A DNA stretch of 64,000 bases. Source: Flavihumibacter stibioxidans (lineage in GTDB: Bacteria; Bacteroidota; Bacteroidia; Chitinophagales; Chitinophagaceae). Position 1 is the first letter of the stretch, and each line of letters begins with the position of its first letter. The stretch covers positions 496,001 through 560,000 of the forward strand of contig NZ_MBUA01000023.1 in NCBI RefSeq assembly GCF_014332695.1, written 5' to 3'. Made by a program: the position numbers and the translations under genes. Shown here one piece after another: positions 8,805-17,718 of this stretch. Below the pieces are notes generated by a model. It saw only the letters and a program-made list of their open reading frames with translations. It had not been told where the DNA came from and did no database searches.

Positions 8805-9344
8805 ATGGATCAACTGGTTCTCGGCATAGGCACACGTCTTCAACACACCCAATTCGGTCCTGGTGTGATCGTAGGTCTCAAGTACGCCGCCTACCTCATT
8901 TCCTTTATTCACCACGGTATTAAGGAAGTAGATAAAAACGATCCAAAACTGGAAGAGATCATCCCGGAAAATGTCAGCGAAGAAATCGAGACCCATTCTG
9001 AAGTGGAAAAATCCCTCCTTAAAATTCTTCGGTTATGGAACGGGTTCAGTGAAGTCGTTCCCCTGGGCGACCGCTGGAAGGGCGGCACCATGGTACTCCA
9101 ACCCGGAGACACGACATTAAAGGCAAAGGAAATTCCTATCGATGTCTTTTTTCACAAAATAGTTATGCTGCGCGATCGGCTCCGGGTAATGGAACAGCAG
9201 ATCAACGCGCACAAAATCATGAGCGATGAAGACAAAGTAAATCTCCAGCAATATATCACCCGCATCTATGGCTCACTGACCACTTTCAATGTTCTGTTTA
9301 AGAACAAGGAAGACTGGTTTGTAGGTGATAAAAGCAGCGAATAA
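8805..9344 (+). CDS. Conserved hypothetical protein with SH3/tudor-like N-terminus
   Basis: 179 residues, soluble, no signal. The start (LVLGIGTRLQHTQFGPGVIVGL) resembles the small beta domain at the C-terminus of PcrA/UvrD helicases that has the form VGDxVxHxxFGxGxV. The remainder is helical and charged, with HKIMSDEDKVNLQQYITRIYGS near the end. I recognise it as a type found in many Bacteroidota but know of no function. ATG 8805 is chosen because this motif begins there; the open frame runs further upstream into the barrel gene. Confidence 0.7.
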   Translation: MDQLVLGIGTRLQHTQFGPGVIVGLKYAAYLISFIHHGIKEVDKNDPKLEEIIPENVSEEIETHSEVEKSLLKILRLWNGFSEVVPLGDRWKGGTMVLQPGDTTLKAKEIPIDVFFHKIVMLRDRLRVMEQQINAHKIMSDEDKVNLQQYITRIYGSLTTFNVLFKNKEDWFVGDKSSE

Positions 9345-9357
9345 CGGCACCCCTTTT

Positions 9358-9567
9358 CTATGCCTTCTTTGTTGGATTGGTACTCATGCCAAACAGGGTA
9401 TATAACGGACAGAATCCCACCAGGCTGGTGAGTACAAATACCGCAGCTACTACTGCCAGGACAATACCGAGAGTTCCGGTAACCGTGCCGGAAAAATAGA
9501 GGTAGCCCAAAACTGCGGCTACAACCAGGCGAATAATGCGGTCAGTGCCGCTCATGTTCTTTTTCAT
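9358..9567 (-). CDS. DUF2892 small inner-membrane protein
   Basis: 69 residues (71 if the upstream ATG at 9573 is used). KNMSGTDRIIRLVVA followed by two membrane segments (about 16-30 and 33-53) and the GFCPLYTLFGMST motif identify DUF2892, a short two-TM family often found alone or attached to rhodanese domains (YgaP-like). The conserved CP pair is present. Function is unknown. It stands alone, convergent with the previous gene. Confidence 0.88.
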   Translation of the reverse strand: MKKNMSGTDRIIRLVVAAVLGYLYFSGTVTGTLGIVLAVVAAVFVLTSLVGFCPLYTLFGMSTNPTKKA

Positions 9568-9766
9568 ATGCAAATTAATTTAGGTGATATGCCTTAGCGC
9601 ATACAATGTTTGAACTATGAAATTATTGCAGGAATATATTAAATAAACTGATATTTATCAAGTTTACGAATGACTTGCAACTGCTATTATCATAAGGCCG
9701 GGGGTCCACAGAATAAAATCATCCGTCCAGGATTACCTGTTGCGATAAGAAATGGTAAATTGAAGG

Positions 9767-10975
9767 ATGAACACACCGATCAAGCTGTCGAAACTTATTC
9801 TTTTATCCGCGGCAGCAATATTCTTACAGACTGCCGGTATAGCCCAGAAAAACCTGCACGAAAATTCAATTGTAATCGATGCCCACAACGACGTGTTGTC
9901 TTCTGCAACCTTAAAGGGTCTTAATATTGAGGACGACCTGTCGGGTAAAACACACAGCGACCTGGCCAGGTTCCGCAAAGGTGGTATTGATATCCAGATC
10001 TTTTCAATCTTTTGCGACGAAAGGTATGGGGCCGGAACCGCGTTTAATCACGCCCTCCGCGAAATGGATTCACTGGATGCCATTGTGGCCAGGAACCCAA
10101 CCAAAATGATGCTGGTCAACAACCTGGCCGACCTTCGCGAAGCAGTAAGGTCACGCAGGCTTGGGGCCATGAAAGGGGTGGAAGGCGGCCACATGATCGA
10201 AGACAAAATGGAATACCTCGACAGCCTGTACAAAAGAGGTGCCCGTTATCTTACACTCACCTGGAACAATTCCACTTCCTGGGCCAGTTCTGCCTGGGAC
10301 GAAAATTATCTCGATGCCGGCAAGCCCACGACCATCACCAAAAAGGGATTGAATGATTTCGGTAAGCAGGTAGTTCGCCGGATGAACGAATTAGGCATGC
10401 TGGTCGACCTCAGCCATGTTGGCGTTCAAACCTTTTACGACGCACTGGCTACTACCACCAAACCCGTCATCGTATCTCACAGCTGCGTCCATGCGATTTG
10501 CCCTGTTCCGCGTAACCTGGATGATGACCAGATAAAAGCCATCGCAAAAAACGGGGGCGTCATCCACCTGAATTTTTATTCCGGTTTTCTTGACAGCAAT
10601 TACACCAGGAATAAAAATGCATTCTTCGCAAATCACCGGGAGGAAGTCGATTCGTTGAAACTATTGAAACTGCCTGAATATGAAATTGCCGAATTAATTG
10701 CCAAAAAATATCCCGAAGAGGCTGAAGCGCTCCGCCCCTCAATGAATGTTCTTCTGGACCACCTGGATTATATCGTGAACCTGATAGGGGTTGAACATGT
10801 CGGTATCGGTTCGGATTTCGATGGTATAGATTCTGCCCCACAGGACCTCGATGGCGTGGAAGACATGCCTATCCTGACTTCCGCACTGATCGTACGCGGT
10901 TATTCCCGCAAGGATATCAGGAAAATACTTGGCGGCAATTTTATCCGGGTGTTTAAAGCCGCCGGTGCCAGATAA
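9767..10975 (+). CDS. Membrane dipeptidase, peptidase family M19
   Basis: 402 residues with a signal peptide (about 1-26). Motifs of the dinuclear zinc renal-dipeptidase family are in order: IDAHNDVL (zinc ligands His and Asp, about 36-43), GVEGGHMIED (bridging Glu), the VDLSHVG motif, VSHSCVHAI, and GIGSDFDGI near residue 350. The enzyme hydrolyses dipeptides, in the periplasm or on the surface. Length is normal for the family. It appears monocistronic and converges on the E1 gene. Confidence 0.93.
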   Translation: MNTPIKLSKLILLSAAAIFLQTAGIAQKNLHENSIVIDAHNDVLSSATLKGLNIEDDLSGKTHSDLARFRKGGIDIQIFSIFCDERYGAGTAFNHALREMDSLDAIVARNPTKMMLVNNLADLREAVRSRRLGAMKGVEGGHMIEDKMEYLDSLYKRGARYLTLTWNNSTSWASSAWDENYLDAGKPTTITKKGLNDFGKQVVRRMNELGMLVDLSHVGVQTFYDALATTTKPVIVSHSCVHAICPVPRNLDDDQIKAIAKNGGVIHLNFYSGFLDSNYTRNKNAFFANHREEVDSLKLLKLPEYEIAELIAKKYPEEAEALRPSMNVLLDHLDYIVNLIGVEHVGIGSDFDGIDSAPQDLDGVEDMPILTSALIVRGYSRKDIRKILGGNFIRVFKAAGAR

Positions 10976-11062
10976 GGGTTTCGTAAACATAGGTATCCCC
11001 CGATGCTGGTTTCCAGTTCACGGTGCCATCCCGGCAGGAACGCCAGTCGGACAGGTCCACTG

Positions 11063-11102
11063 GGGCTATGGCAGCCTGATATGTTCAACATATCAATAGC
11101 CC
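11063..11102. terminator. Hairpin between convergent dipeptidase and E1 genes
   Basis: An inner perfect palindrome with 9-base arms (TGATATGTT at 11077, AACATATCA at 11087) is flanked by outer arms GGGCTAT (11063) and ATAGCCC (11096), with a seven-base bulge on the left side. The right half overlaps the stop codon of the E1 gene. Its position between two converging genes suits a bidirectional terminator, though no T tract is present. Confidence 0.4.
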
Positions 11103-13096
11103 AGCAATTTCTGGACAATACCTGCCAGCCTCGATTTAGCCAGAAAATTTTTCTCCAGTTCAATATTGAAGGGAACCGGTGTATCAAGGGATGCGCAACG
11201 CATTACAGGGGCGTCCAGCAGTTCGAAACAATGCTCGCTGATCCACGCACTGATCTCGCCACCAATACCTCCTGTAAGAGTGTCTTCATGCAGGATCACT
11301 ACCTTACCCGTACGGCTAACCGAAGAACGGATGGCCTCGTAATCCAGTGGTAACAGGGTTCTCAGGTCGAGAATGTCTATACTGATTTCAGGGTGGGCAT
11401 TTGCATAATCAAGGGCCCAGTGTACGCCTGCACCATAGGTTATGATGCTGATACCGGAGCCCTCGCGTACCGTCTTCGCTTTTCCTATCGGCACCTCATA
11501 ATAGCCTTCCGGTACAAGCCCGCTGATGCTGCGGTATAATGCCTTGTGTTCAAAAAACAATACCGGGTTTGGATCGTTGATGGCGGCAATCATCAACCCC
11601 TTCGCGTCTTCCGGCGAGGAGGGATACACCACTTTTAATCCGGGCGTATGAACGAACCAGGCTTCATTGCTCTGGCTGTGAAACGGCCCCGCCCCTACTC
11701 CCGCGCCCGTTGGCATCCTCACCACCACATCGGCGTTTTGCCCCCAGCGGTAATGGATCTTGGCCAGGTTGTTCACGATCTGGTTCAGTCCCACACTCAC
11801 AAAATCGGCGAACTGCATTTCCACCATGCTCTTGTATCCTTCCAGGGACAGGCCCAGGGCGGTTCCCAGGATCGCGCTTTCACAGAGGGGTGTGTTGCGA
11901 ACCCTCGCTTTCCCATATTTGTCCACAAAACCTTCCGTTATCTTGAATGCGCCACCGTATTCGGCTATGTCCTGTCCCATTAAAACCAGGTTTCCATGCC
12001 GCTGCATGGAAAGGTCCAGTCCATCCTTAATGGCATCGATAAATCTTTTCTCGCTACCCGCTCCAGCCGCAATGCTACCCGCAGCTTCCACTACTTCGCT
12101 TCTCACCATTCCGCCACCACTACTATAAACATCCCTCAGTTCCTCCTCCGTATCCGGAACAATCTCAGGTGCGGAGGCAGCCAGCGCCAGTTCCTGCTCT
12201 ATTTCACTTTTGATCGCACCGCGGATGCCTTCAATTTCGGAATAGGTCAGCAGGCCCTGCAACACCATCCACTCTTCGAATTTTTTCACCGGATCACGCT
12301 CTGCCCATTCATCGAACAGGTGCTTTGGTACATACTTGGTTCCGCTTGCCTCTTCATGACCCCGCATCCGGAATGTCATACATTCCACCAGGTAGGGCTT
12401 CTGTTCGCGGATGCAATAATCCCGCACACCCCTGATGGTATCATATACCGAAAGCAGGTTATTGCCGTCAATGCGAACTCCTTCCATGCCATACCCTTTG
12501 GCACGGTCCACCAGGCTGTCGCACCTGTATTGTTCATTGACCGGGGTACTCAACCCGTAGCCATTGTTTTCAATGATAAAGATCGCGGGAAGGCCCCATA
12601 CGGCTGCCACATTCAGCGCCTCGTGAAAATCACCTTCACTGGTTCCACCATCTCCCGTAAAAGTGACGCTTACCTTTCCCAGGCCGCGCAGTTTATATGC
12701 CAGCGCCACACCATCGGCTATTGCGAGTTGCGGACCCAGGTGCGAAATCATGCCACAGATATGGTGCTCGCGGGCGCCAAAATGAAAACTCCGTTCCCTG
12801 CCTTTGCTATAGCCCTCCCTGTTACCCTGCCACTGCATGAACAGCTTATTCAACGGCATATTGCGGCTGGTGAATACTCCCAGGTTGCGGTGCAGGGGCA
12901 TGATCCATTCATCGGGATCAAGCGCAAGGCCCACACCTACGGAGATGGCTTCCTGGCCGATACCGCTGAACCATTTACTGATCTTACCCTGGCGGAGCAG
13001 GACCAGCATTTTCTCTTCTATCATGCGGGGCTTGAGGATACTCTGGTAAAAATGTACCAACTGTTGATCCGTCAGGGATTTACGGTCGAAATTCAT
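11093..13096 (-). CDS. 2-oxoacid dehydrogenase E1, alpha and beta subunits fused
   Basis: 667 residues. The first half is the alpha subunit with the thiamine diphosphate motif GDGGTSEGDFHEA... ENN (148-178) and the MRGHEEASG phosphorylation-loop region. From about residue 345 the beta subunit follows (GQDIAEYGGAFKITEGF, PLCESAILGTALGLSLEG, MPTGAGVGAGPFHSQS). Fused E1 alpha/beta proteins are well known in Bacteroidota; they act in branched-chain 2-oxoacid or pyruvate oxidation together with E2 and E3, neither of which is nearby. Substrate cannot be fixed from sequence alone. ATG 13096 is preferred; a GTG at 13108 would overlap the stop of the upstream gene. Confidence 0.93.
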   Translation of the reverse strand: MNFDRKSLTDQQLVHFYQSILKPRMIEEKMLVLLRQGKISKWFSGIGQEAISVGVGLALDPDEWIMPLHRNLGVFTSRNMPLNKLFMQWQGNREGYSKGRERSFHFGAREHHICGMISHLGPQLAIADGVALAYKLRGLGKVSVTFTGDGGTSEGDFHEALNVAAVWGLPAIFIIENNGYGLSTPVNEQYRCDSLVDRAKGYGMEGVRIDGNNLLSVYDTIRGVRDYCIREQKPYLVECMTFRMRGHEEASGTKYVPKHLFDEWAERDPVKKFEEWMVLQGLLTYSEIEGIRGAIKSEIEQELALAASAPEIVPDTEEELRDVYSSGGGMVRSEVVEAAGSIAAGAGSEKRFIDAIKDGLDLSMQRHGNLVLMGQDIAEYGGAFKITEGFVDKYGKARVRNTPLCESAILGTALGLSLEGYKSMVEMQFADFVSVGLNQIVNNLAKIHYRWGQNADVVVRMPTGAGVGAGPFHSQSNEAWFVHTPGLKVVYPSSPEDAKGLMIAAINDPNPVLFFEHKALYRSISGLVPEGYYEVPIGKAKTVREGSGISIITYGAGVHWALDYANAHPEISIDILDLRTLLPLDYEAIRSSVSRTGKVVILHEDTLTGGIGGEISAWISEHCFELLDAPVMRCASLDTPVPFNIELEKNFLAKSRLAGIVQKLLGY

Positions 13097-13104
13097 AGCG
13101 GCAA

Positions 13105-13446
13105 TCACTCTTTTGTACTGGAAGAATTTATCAGCGATGTTGTTACTGATAACACAATACTAAACAATAATGCCGACCAAAAACCATCCGTTTTAAAGCC
13201 GTCCACCAATTTGTCTGCAAGCAGTATGATCACTGCATTGATGACCAGTAAAAACAAGCCCAGGGTTATGATGGTGATCGGGAAAGTGAGGATTGTCAGG
13301 ATCGGTTTTACCAGCATATTCAGCAGGGCAAGTACCAAGGCAAAAATCAGGGCAGGCACCAGGGAATCAAAATGAATACCAGGCAGCAGGTAGGATAAAC
13401 CAAATGCCACCAACGCGGTAATCAGCAAACGGGTCAGAAAATTCAT
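13105..13446 (-). CDS. Phage holin family protein (4-TM, YvlD-like)
   Basis: 113 residues with four predicted membrane segments and the motif ALLNMLVKPILTILTFPITIITLGLF, typical of the PF04020 'mycobacterial 4 TMS phage holin' family (YvlD). Despite the name, these are chromosomal membrane proteins in most bacteria and there are no phage genes around. Start ATG 13446; the stop lies just before the E1 gene. Function is unknown. Confidence 0.87.
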   Translation of the reverse strand: MNFLTRLLITALVAFGLSYLLPGIHFDSLVPALIFALVLALLNMLVKPILTILTFPITIITLGLFLLVINAVIILLADKLVDGFKTDGFWSALLFSIVLSVTTSLINSSSTKE

Positions 13447-13601
13447 AGCAGGTATTTTACTAAAGTTAATCAAAATCGGGCGCGGTTGATACCCCGTCCA
13501 TTTTCAGGTAGGCCTTTCCGTTAGAATTATCCTTTCGGGCTGCATGAATATCACCGGTCGCTACCGGCATCGCAGGTACTGCAAAAATCCTGTAACCGGT
13601 T

Positions 13602-15899
13602 TTATCCGCCTGTCCGTTTTGGCCTGGTTGCTGGCGTCGAAGGCTTTGTTGCCGGACGGGTGGCGGGCCTGGTTGCCGGTCTGGTTGCAGCTGGGCGGCT
13701 TTGCGGGCGGTTCCTTTCATAATTCTGTTGCCTGATCACCCCTCTTTCCCGCTGCTGGCTGGCACGATCCAGTTCCTTCATCCTTTCCTCGCCGGACCTG
13801 TCCGCAGGCTTCCAGACATTGGCCTTATTATCCCGCTGGTTCCATCCTCCTTCCTTTTCTCTCCGGTACACATTGCCGTCAGGGTCGGCAAATACATTGT
13901 TCTGTTCAGTACCGGGCCGGGTTGTTTCCCCACCGGGTCTCCGCTCAGGTCTTTTTACCGGTTTTGTTTCCGGCTTCGGCGCAGGTCTTGTTGCCGGTCT
14001 TTCAGTACCAGGCCTTTCGGTACCAGGCCTGGTTACAGTTCCGGGCGCAGGTCGCCGATCTGCATCCCGCGTTACCGTACCGGGCCTCCTGTTGTAAATA
14101 TTGCCGCTGCCCGGACGGACCGGCGAGGGCCGTACCGATGGCCTGGGACCTGTTCCCCCCGGCCTTGTTGAAGGACGATAATGCCCATAATAACCGCCGT
14201 GGTAAGGCGGACGATACGGCGGCCTCCACATGGGCGGACCAAACCAGCCACCATAATAAGCTCTATATCCCCAGAAATCATAGCCAACATAGAGAAATCC
14301 GACATTGAAACCAACATTCATACTCCAGCCAGTCCATGGATTATAATTGAACCCGAATCCCCAGGTGACAGGCCTGGGATAATAATATGTGCCAAACCAG
14401 GGACGGTAATAGTAGCCGGTTCCATATACCACCGTGGGTCCATAGATATAGCTGCCCAGGTAACCGGGCGTGTACCCTACATACACATATTGGGGTGTGG
14501 CTTCATAGACGTACACATATTTCGTATGATAGGCGGCACAACTGGGCGGGATATTGTCCACATCCGCAGGCCGCTCGGTGGCTACGCTCCAGGGGCCCCT
14601 GGCACTGGCAGATTCAAACCAGATGCCGTTATCAACCGCATAATATTTTCCGTTTGACCTGATCACTGTGGAGGCGGTGTTGGTGGCCAGTTCAAGGCTG
14701 GTTCCCTCTATCCTTTCAAATATGGGATCACCATCATAACTGATCTCCGCTTTGGCGGTATTGCGATCCACTTTGGCCGTTTGGGGAATCTCCGTATCAA
14801 TCCGTGCTTCTTGCGCAGCGGCAGTTCCTGCAACACTTGACAGGACCCCGTCCATTTCACTGCCCTCGGGAATTTTAGCAAAATCCGCCGGCAGTTCATC
14901 CGCGGATATATAGTTCCAGGGACCATTTATTCCGGTGGCCGCATACCAGCGGCCGGTCAGCAGGATATAAGTGCGCTGGGTATTGATGTCCTTGAATATT
15001 TCATTGTTGGTATTGCTTACAAATAACAGGGATGTTCCCTCGATGGTCTTGTATTGCGGTTCACCATTCGTTTGCAGCAATTCCGCCGGTTCGGTTTTAA
15101 CAATGATTTCAGTGACCTGCGGATTGTCTGTGACAGCCTTTCCGCCATTCTCTTCCTTCTCCTGTTTCCTGACTTGCCTGTCTATGGACCTGAGTTTTTT
15201 GGTGAGTTTGGTATTCGGCTCCCAGCCATCCGTAACCGAATTCGATTTATACCAAAATCCGCCGGCATATAAATTCCACATACCGCCTTCCCGTAGGATC
15301 AGGTAAGGCGTATTCATCACCCGGTCCGCTTCAAGGTCTTCGTCTTTCCGGATCTTCGGTTCGCCATCAATCAGCACCAGTGTCGATGGCTTATTGGTAA
15401 CGATGATCAGCGGAGCGTCGTTTTTAAAATTATCCTTAGGTCGGTGACCGGTTTCTTTTTCAATGGATGTCAGTAACTGGTCTATTGAAATTTCAAGCCG
15501 GGCATTCATAGCGGCGTCCTCAATCGCCCTTGCCAGGGCCGTGATCCTGCCTTCCTCTTCTATTCCGGGAAATTTAATATTGGTAACCTTGAAGAGTTCC
15601 AGGTCAGCCATCCGGTTGTCTCTCTCCGTGGATAAGGTCGCTTCATAGAACATGGCCCCGAAGACCGGCTCAGAACCGGCTTTTTCCTTTACAGACAGGG
15701 CACTCCTGCCAACAATCTTATTATTCTGATAGGATTCCGGCTGGGGCTGATAAATGGTCACAGAACCTCCCTCCTTCAGGGCAATCGTCTGGGGCCAGGT
15801 GGTTTGCGCGTTCACACCGCCAAAACCCAGGAGCAGAAGAAAAATGACCCTGCTCAGGTGATCCGTCATTCTTTTCATAACCATTGATTTGAAGTTCAT
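13602..15899 (-). CDS. Exported repeat protein with proline/arginine/glycine-rich C-terminal tail
   Basis: 765 residues. A signal peptide (about 1-31, ending VNAQ) is followed by a structured part of about 440 residues with at least three copies of a unit in which a 'P.Y..IEGT.L..V.NT...I' segment is followed by 'YY....G.W(Y/F)....GPW' and IP (clear around residues 170-235, 265-345 and 385-455). Next comes an aromatic GYxYRPWxGTYYYPR region and a low-complexity tail rich in Arg, Pro and Thr (RPGTERPATRPAP, ATRPATRPATKP). Similar proteins are annotated loosely as carbohydrate-binding family V/XII in Bacteroidota. I infer an envelope or surface structural role. ATG at 15899 overlaps the stop of the DUF4251 gene (TAATG). 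A later in-frame ATG (MKRMTD) could be the actual start. Confidence 0.75.
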   Translation of the reverse strand: MNFKSMVMKRMTDHLSRVIFLLLLGFGGVNAQTTWPQTIALKEGGSVTIYQPQPESYQNNKIVGRSALSVKEKAGSEPVFGAMFYEATLSTERDNRMADLELFKVTNIKFPGIEEEGRITALARAIEDAAMNARLEISIDQLLTSIEKETGHRPKDNFKNDAPLIIVTNKPSTLVLIDGEPKIRKDEDLEADRVMNTPYLILREGGMWNLYAGGFWYKSNSVTDGWEPNTKLTKKLRSIDRQVRKQEKEENGGKAVTDNPQVTEIIVKTEPAELLQTNGEPQYKTIEGTSLLFVSNTNNEIFKDINTQRTYILLTGRWYAATGINGPWNYISADELPADFAKIPEGSEMDGVLSSVAGTAAAQEARIDTEIPQTAKVDRNTAKAEISYDGDPIFERIEGTSLELATNTASTVIRSNGKYYAVDNGIWFESASARGPWSVATERPADVDNIPPSCAAYHTKYVYVYEATPQYVYVGYTPGYLGSYIYGPTVVYGTGYYYRPWFGTYYYPRPVTWGFGFNYNPWTGWSMNVGFNVGFLYVGYDFWGYRAYYGGWFGPPMWRPPYRPPYHGGYYGHYRPSTRPGGTGPRPSVRPSPVRPGSGNIYNRRPGTVTRDADRRPAPGTVTRPGTERPGTERPATRPAPKPETKPVKRPERRPGGETTRPGTEQNNVFADPDGNVYRREKEGGWNQRDNKANVWKPADRSGEERMKELDRASQQRERGVIRQQNYERNRPQSRPAATRPATRPATRPATKPSTPATRPKRTGG

Positions 15900-16387
15900 T
15901 ATTTTGGCTGGACAATGCCGCGGATATCCCCCATATAAGAGATGGGCTGCCTGCTGTTGGACTGGATTCGCAGATCAGCCGAACCATTGGGGAAAACGGT
16001 CAGGTAAACCGCCTGGATATCCGATACATCCCTTGGCCTGATGGTGATCTCCTTACGGTCGTTTTTGCCGGAAACCTCCTCATAAGAAAAATCCTTCGAA
16101 ATGAATTTCATTCCCGCATCCGAGAGTATAGGCGCATTATAAGCCCTTCCGAAATAGGGAAGGTCTGCTTCCACCCTGTCTTTGGTTACCACCAATGTAT
16201 AGTTTCCCGATACAATCCTTTGCCTGCCTCCGGTTGGCCTGACAAACTGCATGTTGAACTGGTATTGCTGTTCGGACAACAGTTGGGTGACCTGCTCGGG
16301 AGTGGCAATGGTAACGGCCTGCTGGCTTGAACAGGAGAATAGTAAGATGCCGGATATACATGCAAGGAGAATGGTCTTTAGTTTCAT
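15899..16387 (-). CDS. DUF4251 lipoprotein
   Basis: 162 residues with a lipoprotein signal peptide (lipobox LFSC, Cys19). The mature part matches DUF4251: YQFNMQFVRPTGGRQRIVSGNYTL, then VEADLPYFGRAYNAPI and the C-terminal SNSRQPISYMGDI. DUF4251 proteins are small Bacteroidota periplasmic or outer membrane lipoproteins of unknown function. It is translationally linked to the following repeat protein (stop and start share one base), suggesting that the two work together at the envelope. Confidence 0.88.
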   Translation of the reverse strand: MKLKTILLACISGILLFSCSSQQAVTIATPEQVTQLLSEQQYQFNMQFVRPTGGRQRIVSGNYTLVVTKDRVEADLPYFGRAYNAPILSDAGMKFISKDFSYEEVSGKNDRKEITIRPRDVSDIQAVYLTVFPNGSADLRIQSNSRQPISYMGDIRGIVQPK

Positions 16388-16586
16388 ATAGTGTGCTTAT
16401 AAAGGTGAGGAATACACGAAACCGCCACTAATGGAGAGCTATTTTTCCGGTAAAATTCAGGACCGAAGCAGTGAGCAAAAATCAATATTCAGTGAAGACA
16501 AATTTCCTTATTATTAAACAAATGCACTATAAAAAGTTGCATTACAACATGGTCTTAACGTTTCAGTTTTGTTGCTGCTGGCATAT

Positions 16587-17660
16587 TCAGGGTTGGATGA
16601 TGTCCTTTACACAACGGAACCCCACGTGGCTCATGCCGCTTTCCGGCGAGCTGCTCTGCCGGGCACTGGGACGGTATCGCTGGCAATAGGAATCATGACA
16701 TAAAAAAGATCCTCCCTTCTGCACGCGCAAAGGAGTATATGGCTGGGAAGGATCGCGGCTTGATGCCGGTCCAGCCGGATTATCCTGCACTGCCCCCTCT
16801 TCGTATGTACGGAACAGGTATTTATCATACCAGTCCTGGCACCATTCCCACACATTACCCGCCATATCATAAAGCCCATAACCGTTAGGGGAAAACGATT
16901 TCACCGGGGCTGTGCGCTGGTATCCGTCTTTCTGCAGGTTCTGTGACGGGAACTTCCCCTGCCAGGTATTGGCGAAGACCCTTTCATCGGTTGGAGAGTC
17001 ATCCCCCCACACATAATTTTTGCCCTGCAATCCGCCCCTGGCCGCGAATTCCCATTCTGCTTCGGTAGGAAGTCTTTTGCCTGCCCATTTGCAATAAGCC
17101 TGCGCATCGTTCCAGCTCACCTGCACCACGGGATGATCTTCCCGGCCTTCAATAGTGGAGCCAGGCCCCTCCGGCTGACGCCAGGTGGCGCCATGTTTCC
17201 AGGACCACCAGTTACTGATGTCATCCAGGGGCACTACCTGTTCGGGTGAACTGAACACCAGCGATCCGGGAACCAGGTCCTTCGGATCAGGGGGTGGGGT
17301 GCCCGGCGGCAACTGGGCCATGATCTCCTCCAGTACCGGTGCTTTTTCCGCATCGGTGATATAACCGGTAGCCATTACAAATGCTGCAAATTCCGTATTT
17401 GTCACTTCATGCTGGTCCATCCAGAACCCCCTGACCCTTACCTGGTGCGCGGGCCGCTCTTCTTCCCATGCCATCGGATCATCGGAACCCATCAGGAATT
17501 CCCCGCCGGGAATCCATACCATGCCGTCGGGGGCGGATTCAGGCGGGTGACTGCCGGCTTTAAACGCAGGGCCGGACTGAACAGACCTGCTTCTTAATAC
17601 CAGCCAGGTGCCAAGGCCAGCCACAAGTAAAAGCAGGATATATAGGAAAAGTTTCTTCAT
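16587..17660 (-). CDS. Formylglycine-generating enzyme family protein (SUMF1-like), membrane anchored
   Basis: 357 residues with an N-terminal membrane anchor or uncleaved signal (about 3-24). The FGE-sulfatase domain (PF03781) spans about residue 45 to the end: VWIPGGEFLMGSD, HEVTNTEFAAFV, LPTEAEWEFAARGG, YDMAGNVWEWCQDW, GGSFLCHDSYC and VGFRC. Both cysteines that bind copper and drive oxidation in true FGEs are kept (about Cys321 and Cys326). That favours a genuine sulfatase-activating enzyme, converting a sulfatase Cys or Ser motif to formylglycine, over the many non-catalytic relatives. No sulfatase is encoded in this window. It stands alone on the minus strand. Confidence 0.9.
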   Translation of the reverse strand: MKKLFLYILLLLVAGLGTWLVLRSRSVQSGPAFKAGSHPPESAPDGMVWIPGGEFLMGSDDPMAWEEERPAHQVRVRGFWMDQHEVTNTEFAAFVMATGYITDAEKAPVLEEIMAQLPPGTPPPDPKDLVPGSLVFSSPEQVVPLDDISNWWSWKHGATWRQPEGPGSTIEGREDHPVVQVSWNDAQAYCKWAGKRLPTEAEWEFAARGGLQGKNYVWGDDSPTDERVFANTWQGKFPSQNLQKDGYQRTAPVKSFSPNGYGLYDMAGNVWEWCQDWYDKYLFRTYEEGAVQDNPAGPASSRDPSQPYTPLRVQKGGSFLCHDSYCQRYRPSARQSSSPESGMSHVGFRCVKDIIQP

Positions 17661-17718
17661 GAATTTTATCCAATCAATTGCAATAAGCTAACCGGTAAAG
17701 CCCCGGCCTGCTGACCAC

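Noticed and set aside
11996-13375. 459-codon open frame on the plus strand
   Set aside because: Lies antisense to the E1 and holin genes; low-complexity, no signal or domain, typical codon-mirror frame of a GC-moderate gene.
13105-13446. Prophage, from the 'phage holin' family name
   Set aside because: PF04020 proteins are usually chromosomal; no phage structural, lysis or integrase genes are near.
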